The position numbers were made by a program, and so were the translations under genes. Below, piece by piece: positions 54,773-64,000 of a stretch of 64,000 bases of DNA. Source of the stretch: Mycoplasmopsis agassizii (GTDB taxonomy: Bacteria > Bacillota_I > Bacilli_A > Mycoplasmatales > Metamycoplasmataceae); NCBI RefSeq assembly GCF_002276225.1, contig NZ_NQNY01000003.1, positions 1 through 64,000 on the forward strand, given 5' to 3'. Each line of letters begins with the position of its first letter. The stretch's first letter is position 1. Under the pieces are notes generated by a model. It searched no databases, was not told where the DNA came from, and saw only the letters and a list, made by a program, of their open reading frames with translations.

Positions 54773-55273
54773 ATGATTGAACCCAAAAACGAACTAATTA
54801 ATGAAACAAAAAATGAAGATATAGCAGCTAAAATGTGTAGTAATATTAAAAAAGCATTTAGCAAGAAAAGAAGCGTAAGAATTTTAAAAAACATCAACAA
54901 CGAAGTTGATGATGAAATTGAACTACAAGTTCATTTAAGATCAAAAAAGTTACCTAAAACAGGAGGCGGTGGAGTGAAAAGAAAACCAAAACTTAAATAC
55001 GCTACTGAAGATTATGTAGAAAATGCTCTTTCAGGCCTAAAAGCCGAAATGATTGACTTAATCGTTGAATCTGAAGAAAGAAGTAAGATTTACGTGAAGC
55101 AAGCCATTGATGAAGCAATTGCTCCTATTAATGAAAAGGTTAATGCACTTGAAAATAAAGTCGATAACCTTGAAAATAAAGTCGATTCAATTGAAAAAAG
55201 AGTAACTGTAATTGAAAAAACTTTATCTGCCATTCTTGATTTAATTGCTGAAATTAATAAAAAAATCAAATAG
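54773..55273 (+). CDS. coiled-coil protein, DUF16-like (second member)
   Basis: A 166-residue protein related in design to the gene at 16930. Residues 1-65 are polar and Lys/Asn-rich; residues ~85-166 form heptads (KVNALENKVDNLENKVDSIEKRV). Start ATG 54773 has ATAAGGAATTA upstream. Within the frame, AGGAGG (54961-54966) stands 7 bases before an in-frame GTG (54974), again a strong internal initiation site directly before the conserved part (KLKYATEDYVENAL). A shorter product of 99 residues may therefore be made. No UGA codon. Function unknown. Confidence 0.75.
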   Translation: MIEPKNELINETKNEDIAAKMCSNIKKAFSKKRSVRILKNINNEVDDEIELQVHLRSKKLPKTGGGGVKRKPKLKYATEDYVENALSGLKAEMIDLIVESEERSKIYVKQAIDEAIAPINEKVNALENKVDNLENKVDSIEKRVTVIEKTLSAILDLIAEINKKIK

Positions 55274-55294
55274 TTTATAACTTAATAAGTAAAC

Positions 55295-55322
55295 AAAAGC
55301 ACCTTTTTATAGGTGCTTTTCT
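55295..55322 (+). terminator. rho-independent terminator
   Basis: 10-bp stem AAAAGCACCT/AGGTGCTTTT with a 6-nt loop, after the coiled-coil gene. Confidence 0.83.
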
Positions 55323-55357
55323 TATTTTTTTAACGCTTTAACTTCGCTTTAAGAAAT

Positions 55358-55382
55358 AAAAAAACTTCCCTTGAGGAAGTTT
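55358..55382 (-). terminator. terminator of the F1-like X0 ATPase operon
   Basis: AAACTTCC/GGAAGTTT with a 5-nt loop; on the minus strand a T run follows. It lies 10 bases after the beta-like subunit stop. Confidence 0.8.
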
Positions 55383-55391
55383 AATTTTAAA

Positions 55392-57633
<2,242 letters not shown>

Positions 57634-57647
<14 letters not shown>

Positions 57648-59223
57648 ATGCGATTCCTTTCTCTAGACCACGGCGCTCGTAGGCTAATAGCACACGCCCG
57701 TCGTTTCTGATGTCTTTGTATAGTCTGATAAATTGATTGTTTTTTGCTAAGTAAGCATTTTCAGTTAATAAGTGGTATTTAAGTAGAGGTAAGATCAGGT
57801 GGTGAATGTATAGTTCAACAACTTCACTGTCAATACTATGTTTTCTAATGATTTGACGTAATTTTTTACCTAGAACATCTTTTGCAAAGAAGACTTTCAA
57901 GACATCCTTAATTAAGTTCAAGTCATGATCTTTATCTTTATAGAAACTTAAGTAACCTTTTTTCAATAAGAAAATGATGATTGCAGTTGTATGATAATCA
58001 ACAACTTCATATTCATGTTGATCGGCTAGAAGTTCAAAAACTCTTCCTAAATCATTTAGTTCTAATTGTGATTTATCTAAGTTAGTTGCAAATGAAGCAA
58101 GTTGGTTATTACGTTCATATTCTGCAAGTAAACGTTTAATCCCTTTAGAAGCATCAACCATGATTTGTTCTTGAGCTTGAGTACCAACCCGTGAAACTGA
58201 TAAACCAACGTTGATCGCAGGACGTTTTCCAGCATTAAATAAAGTAGTTGATGTAAAGATTTGACCGTCAGTAATTGAAATTAAGTTAGTTGGAATATAA
58301 CCTGAAATATCACTAGCTAAAGTTTGCGCAATCGGTAGCATGGTAATTGAACCTCCACCGAAATTATCTAGATATCTTCCTGCTCTTTCAAGTAGTCTTG
58401 AGTGAGTATAGAAAATGTCCCCTGGATAAGCTTCACGCCCTGGCGCTGAACCTGATAATAATGATAATTCACGGTAAGCATCAGCATGGTTAGTTAAATC
58501 ATCAAAAACTAGTAAAACATCTCGCCCTTGGCTTTGATAAAATTCAGCAACAGCTGCTCCTACATAAGGAATCAATCATTTAGCAACAGCAGTTTCATCA
58601 GCAGCAGCTGATAAAATGATTGATTGTTCCATTAATTCATATTGTTTTAGAACTGAATAAATTTCAACAATTTCTTCACGTTTTTTTCCTACTCCAACAT
58701 AAATATTGACAGTTTCTTTATCTTTTTGAGCAATCATAGCATTTAAAGTGATCGCTGTTTTACCTGTTCCTTTATCCCCTAGAATCAGTTGTTTTTGTCC
58801 TTTACCGATTGGTAAAATCGCATCAACTACAGTAATTCCTGTTTCTAGTGGTTGTGAAATAGCGCGTCTTGTGTAAATTGGTTTTGCTTCAGCAAAAACA
58901 TCTTGTACGGCTAAAACATCGTCTGAGCGCTTGGTGAATGAGATTAATTCAGCAAGCGCTGTATCAACGACTGAACCTAGTAAGTTGTCATAAATATTTA
59001 CGACGAAGATTTTACCTGTAGCAGTGGCACTATCTCCTACTTCTAAGTCTTTTTGTTGGTTAATATTTAGCAGACCAACTTCTGCTTTATCTGTATCAGC
59101 TTTTAAAACGATCCCTTGAGTATCGTTTGCAAAAGTAACAACTTCTAAGAATTGGTAGTCATGTTTACCTGAGACAGTAACAATATTATCTTTAATAGAA
59201 TTAATTTTAAGTTTTGTTGTCAT
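57634..59223 (-). CDS. F1-like X0 ATPase alpha-like subunit
   Basis: A 529-residue AtpA-like nucleotide-binding subunit. LILGDKGTGKTAI is the P-loop; QPLETGITVVDAILPIGKGQ, VLLVFDDLTNHADAYRELSLL and VGLSVSRVGTQAQ are the family blocks (the last usually SVSRVG.AAQ). Partner of the beta-like subunit in the mollicute F1-like X0 complex, in which it would form the hexamer. 12 bases separate it from the upstream membrane protein gene; AGGAAAGAGGAAAA is the SD. Confidence 0.9.
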
Positions 59224-59235
59224 TTTTCCTCTTTC

Positions 59236-62200
59236 CTATATTAGTATTGTTGCTACGATTGCAGCAATTAAGATTAAGACCCCAACAGCAACGACTGCAT
59301 AACTTACATATTTAATGGTCTTAGTCATTAATGAAGCGATGGCTCTTTTACGTAGGGCTATTAAAGCAATTCCTGAAGCGACAAAGACAATTGCTAGCGC
59401 ATATAAGGTTCCTACAAAAGCGGGGTTTGCTTGTTCAGCAGTCACAGCCAAGGCTGATTGTAAATCAGTGGTTGTGTAAGTTACTTGTTTTGCAAGATCA
59501 AAATCATTAATAATTTGTTCTGCTAAAGTAAATTGAGCTTGACCTGATGCAGCAAAAGTTGTAACATAATTAATTGGGTTAATGTTATTTGTTACTAAAG
59601 CAATATTTGCAATTACAGGTAAGGTAGTCAAGTTTTCTTCTAAGCGCCGATTTAATTGTGTGCGCTGTGCGTCTGTGATTGTTGAAACAGACGCTTCAAT
59701 TTCTTGACGTTTTTGTAAAGATTTATAAAGGTTAGCACCTGTGATTAAGTTATCGATATTGCTAATTCTAATATCTTTACCATAGATACTTAATAGAGCC
59801 TGAGATGAAGGTGCTGAAGATGTAGAATCTAGAGCGTTATTCAAGTTTCTGAATCATTTTTCAAAACTTGTAACGTTATCATCTAGACCAACACCCTTAA
59901 TATCAATTGTGTCACCACTCAGTAAATAAGAAGCTAAAACGTTATCTCAATCAAGATTAATAATTCCTAAAATTTGTGAATAAATTGTTAAATAATTATT
60001 CTTTTCAGCATCTGTGGCTTTTGATAGAGCATCTACATCTGTTAAACTTGTATAATCAGTTGCAAAAGTATCATAAGTAGTTAAACTAGCAGAGTTTTGT
60101 GAAGCGTATAAAGTTCTTCCAAACTGATTAGCAAAGATTAAATCTAAATATGATTTTGCTAAAGCAGCACCTGTTAAACTGGCGTTAGTTGTTAAAGAAT
60201 TAACTGAATTATTTCTTGAAAATAAACTTAAACTTGTGACATTATTAGTTGCTAAATTAGCACGCACATTAGTATTTTCTGTGTAAGTAATAAATCCTGC
60301 ATTGAAGCTTCTATTTTCTGTTAAGGTAGTTGCTGCTAGAAATTCTTGTAAAGCACTGGTGTAGATTAAGTTTAACTTATCTCTTACTCTTGTTAATAAT
60401 GAATCAAAAGTTAGTTTGATTAAGTTTCCCATCTGCAGTTCTGCAATGTTATAAATAGCATCTTCAGTTTGGGTTTCATCTTCTAAGGCTGCTTTAATTG
60501 TGTCAATTACAGAAGCTGTATCAGTTGCATTTAGTTGACCAAAGAAAGCGTTATTAATAATATCGACTGAATTATTGTTAGCAACTGTATAGACATTTGC
60601 TTGCAAGGTTGAACCTGTTAATTGGTTTAAAATAGCGTTTAAAGTGGCGTTTGCATCAACTAATTCTGTATAAAGTTCATTACCTTTTCCAGAAAAAATT
60701 GTTGTTTGACCAAATAAATTAATATTGCTATAGCGCCCTGCAGTATCACGGTCTGCTACTACTTTTGTTAATGATAAGTTGTTGTTAGCAAAAACTGTTG
60801 AAGCTGCTGTTTTTGATTCACCTGTAGTTGATCAATTTTGATAAACATTTGCTAATAATTGTCTAGCTTCTGCATTACGATTGCGACCTGTAACAGTTGG
60901 TATTGTCTTAGTTCTTAATGTTTGCAGTGGATTTGCTGTTGAAGGTTTTTCAAAGAAAATCTTATTAGCATATTGCTCTGCAGTTAAAACAACTGAACCA
61001 TCATATTCATAATTACCAGCAGTATTTTGTTTTGCTGTGTTGAAACTAAAAGTATCTGTTGAGAAGTTAATATCAAAACCTGCATATGCATTTTCTTGAT
61101 AAATACTTGCGCCGATAGTTATTGCACCTGCATTTAAACTTGTTCCCCCTGCGCCAACAACATTCAATTCTTCAGGAAGGGCTCTTAAGTTAGGATTTTC
61201 TAAGTTTCCATCTACTAGTTGTGGTGAAAACTGTAAAACCATATTAACATCAGCACCGTTATTATCTGAAGCTCTTACATATGAATTTTGATCAATTGGT
61301 GTGTTAGGGCTTTTTAGATAAATAGGGTGAATAAATCCTGCAGTGTCAGCATTTGACGCAGAATTACCTAGATAAACAGTGAATTTTTGATTATCACTAG
61401 TTCCACTTGTAACTGTTGAAGTTGAGAAGAATCTAGTTGTTGCAATTCTATTTGAACTTAGTTTAACATCTGAAGTTCTTAGCTGTGCATCTAACATTCC
61501 AAACTGAGTAAGTGATGCTACACCTGCTTCAATTGTAATATCAGAAATTTTTTCTTGGTTCAATGCTCTAACAAATAAGTCATAACCCGTTGATGTTTTT
61601 GAAAGAATAAAGTTATCAACTGTTTGCATCACTGAGTTATTAGTTGTTGTTAATTCAGCATTAGTTAAGTTGGTTCAACGACCAAAGAAGTTTAAGTTTT
61701 GATCGTATTGCCTAATTGAACCTGTATTGACAGCGTTTAATTCTCCATTAGTTGCTTTAATAATTAAGCGCCCTTGGTGAATTCCACTAACTGCTTGAGT
61801 TTCACGGTTGAATGATAGAACAATATCTTCATTAGCAGTTGCAGGAATAACTCCGATTTTAATAAGAGTGTTATATTCATTATTTAAAGTAACTGATGAA
61901 GATGTATTTTGTGAAGGTGAATTACTTAAATTAACTAATTGTGCTCCAGCAATAGGTGTTGCAATTGCAGAAGAAGTGTTTCCATACCCTGTAATTGAGA
62001 CTTTATTTCCTGTTGTAAAACCATTTAATTGAGCAACTAAACTTTGAATGTTTTGTTGAGAAGTAATAACTTCTTCTAAGGTGTTAAAAATTTGTGCACC
62101 TTGATTTACTGCTTTTCACTGATTTAAAACATCGATATCAGGAGTAGTAGCTTCAATTTGTTTTCAAAGTTTGTAAAATCTTAAGTTATTTGCAATTTGA

Positions 62201-62523
62201 AGCAGTGCATCTTTAGCTGTTGAAGATGAACCTGTAAATGAGTTCAAGTTAGCAATAATATTTTCGTATTGACCTGCTTCAACTTGATAATCTAGAATTT
62301 CACCGATAGAGAAATAAACATCTGAATTTTTTAAGTCTCCACCAGTTACGTTCTGACTAATTGTGGCATTTTCTGATCTAATTGGATTTACTAAAACATT
62401 TTCATTATTCTGAGTAGCAATAATTGCTGCTGCAGAAATAATTGAAGCACTAGCTAGGGTAATTCCAGAAAAAATAGCAGTTTTTTTAAGATTTGCTTTT
62501 TGTTTTGAATTTAATTTTTTCAT
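59236..62523 (-). CDS. large membrane-anchored protein of the F1-like X0 ATPase cluster
   Basis: A 1095-residue protein. Residues ~15-37 form an N-terminal membrane helix (IFSGITLASASIISAAAIIA); then follows a ~960-residue extracellular-type region rich in Asn, Thr, Ser and Ala; residues ~1000-1095 hold two further helices (TLYALAIVFVASGIALIALR and YVSYAVVAVGVLILIAAIVA) split by a basic loop. Position between the gamma-like/small subunit genes and alpha-like matches the conserved large membrane component of this mollicute ATPase cluster, which substitutes for F0 in an unknown way. No catalytic motif was seen. Confidence 0.8.
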
Positions 62524-62542
62524 CTTTTGAATTTCCCCTTTC

Positions 62543-63100
62543 TTATTGTTTTAGTTGTCATGCAACTAATGATTTAACTAGTACTTTTTTAACAAGTTCA
62601 ATTGACTGACTTCTATGTCTTACTAAACGGAAAATGTTGTTATTAATTTGGTAATTTTCAGCTGTAAAGTATTCACCAATATCAGCAAAGATTTTCGCAA
62701 CTGATTGTGATTTATTGATTTCCAAGAAATCTTCAACTTTTTCAGTTGTCATTGAACGTACTTCAACATCTTTTTTATAAAATTCTAAGAAAACTTCATC
62801 AGGAATGATTTGTAGTAAACCATTGATAGAAATTAAAGTGCCTTCATCATTAACAACAATCATCACGTTTTCAGCAATTACATAAACTAAACGTGCATCG
62901 TAAGTGTTTTTATTTCTAATTGAAATAATTAAAGCAAGAGCATCATGCACTGTTACTGAAGTTTTTGATTGTTTTTCTGCAGTTAGTTCTTTAGGTGAAC
63001 CATTGACAGAAATAACTGTGATTTTATCAATTACTTCTTCTGAGATTTTAATGATTTCTTTAAGTTCTTCAGGAACCATTGTTTTTAAAATTAAACTCAT
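62543..63100 (-). CDS. small conserved subunit of the F1-like X0 ATPase cluster (epsilon-position protein)
   Basis: A 185-residue soluble protein with an N-terminal beta-rich half (VIDKITVISVNGSPKEL, VTVHDALALII, ARLVYVIAENVMIVVN) and a helical C-terminal half. In layout it could act like an epsilon subunit, but I see no clear epsilon signature, so this is inferred from the neighbouring genes. The start is 2 bases after the gamma-like stop. One UGA-Trp near the C terminus (VAWQLKQ). Confidence 0.65.
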
Positions 63101-63102
63101 GA

Positions 63103-64000
63103 TTAACCTTTCTTAACTTTCTCAGCAACGAATGTTTTGTATTTTTTATAATCAACATCTGCACCTTTGCGTTTTTTTCTTGTTTTAAAGGCTGTATGCA
63201 AGATCATTGACTGTAAAGTTGTTTCTTCTTTACGAATGCGGTTAACTTGTAATTGCACTTCTGTTAGTTTTTCTTCTAGATCTTTTTTCTTTTGATCAAG
63301 AATTTGTAATTCAACTCTTAAGTCGGCAATTCTTTCTTCAATTTTTACTTCAAAAATTAAACTTTTAATAATTGCCCGAGCGAATAAGTTATAGAAGTTA
63401 GCAATATCAGGTTGTCAAGTTGTTTTCTTTAAATCAATACTTTCAATAATTTTAATGTATTGATTTGCTCATTCCATTTCTGGTGAAGTTTCAATAATTA
63501 CAGCACCATCTTCATCAACCCTTTCACGTTTGATTTCTAGATCTTTTTTATCTAGTGGGAATAAAGTTTTTTCAACTAAACCTGTGGTGATAATATCGTT
63601 TTTAGTGAAAATCATTTTCACACGTCCAAAGATATTATTGTTTAATCCTAATTCAACTAGTGATGAGATTTTTTCGGCGAATTTAGCAATGTTTTCAAAT
63701 TCGCTATATTCTAAGTTTTCAACAACTTGCAGACTGTATTTTTCTGCAAGTGCTGCTGTTTGTAAACCAACAGTTACAACGTAATCAGTTTTTTTAATGT
63801 CACGTTCAATTTGTTCTGTTAATTTAGCCAAGGCAACTTTTGAATAATCATCAAGTTTTGAAGGATCAACTAAAATGAAAAATCCTGGTAGATTATTTTT
63901 TGCTTCATAGTAATCGTTGTATTTTTTTAATCAACGATTACTAATTTTATTAAGTAGGTGGTTGTTTGCTGATTTAATGTTATTGATAACATTTAAATTT
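63103..64000 (-). CDS. F1-like X0 ATPase gamma-like subunit (5' end outside window)
   Basis: The frame is open from the window edge (299 codons visible) to TAA 63103-63105. The visible part has the Rossmann-like middle (YYEAKNNLPGFFILVD, VVTVGLQTAALAEKY) and a long C-terminal helix (LRVELQILDQKKKDLEEKL) that would enter the alpha-beta ring, as in gamma subunits. Sequence similarity to AtpG is weak; the assignment rests on topology and operon order. UGA-Trp codons include the one after SNR near the window edge. The remainder of the operon lies beyond 64000. Confidence 0.7.

Overview
The window is AT-rich and reads with the Mycoplasma code (UGA = Trp): nearly every long gene contains in-frame TGA codons at plausible Trp positions. 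Gene content (Mod/Res restriction system, lipobox lipoprotein, DUF31 serine protease, 'F1-like X0' ATPase, GatCAB, Pta-AckA, no cell-wall genes) fits a Mycoplasma/Mycoplasmopsis-type mollicute. I cannot name the species. No rRNA, tRNA, IS element or CRISPR array was seen.

Layout. 1-1.0 kb: hexapeptide acetyltransferase. 1.0-10.7 kb: defence-like region with a type III restriction-modification pair whose mod gene is frameshifted inside a (CA)10 tract, a CinA-like protein, a GmrSD-type (DUF262/DUF1524/DUF4357) enzyme with a frameshift at an A7 tract, and an unusual protein with four RAMA/DUF4357-like repeats. 11.6-16.6 kb: operon rpe / PTS IIA / tkt / PTS IIB / PTS IIC (ascorbate-type) behind an A15 tract. 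16.9-18.9 kb: a coiled-coil protein and a two-domain PEBP protein. 19-25.5 kb (minus): one 2174-residue lipoprotein with N-terminal repeats and a C-terminal DUF31 (immunoglobulin-protease-like) domain. 25.7-37.4 kb (minus): tandem YihY/BrkB genes, gatC-gatA-gatB, scpA-scpB, a pseudouridine synthase, acpS-plsC and tandem leucyl aminopeptidases. 37.7-42.6 kb (plus): ftsY, a ylxM-pyrH fusion, frr, pepF.

42.6-51.8 kb is the most remarkable part: a candidate class III-type lanthipeptide locus. A 66-codon precursor candidate (minus, containing UGA-Trp) lies divergently next to a LanKC-like synthetase (lyase + kinase + shortened cyclase), followed by two tandem heterodimeric ABC exporter pairs; one half of the second pair carries a single-base nonsense change. 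A structured small RNA candidate lies just beyond the precursor.

51.8-55.3 kb: acidic hypothetical protein, pta-ackA, and a second coiled-coil protein. 55.4-64.0 kb (minus): the mollicute F1-like X0 ATPase operon (gamma-like, small subunit, large membrane protein, alpha-like, beta-like), cut by the window edge. Its known functional partner in other mycoplasmas, an immunoglobulin-cleaving MIP-type protease, is represented here by the giant lipoprotein about 30 kb away.
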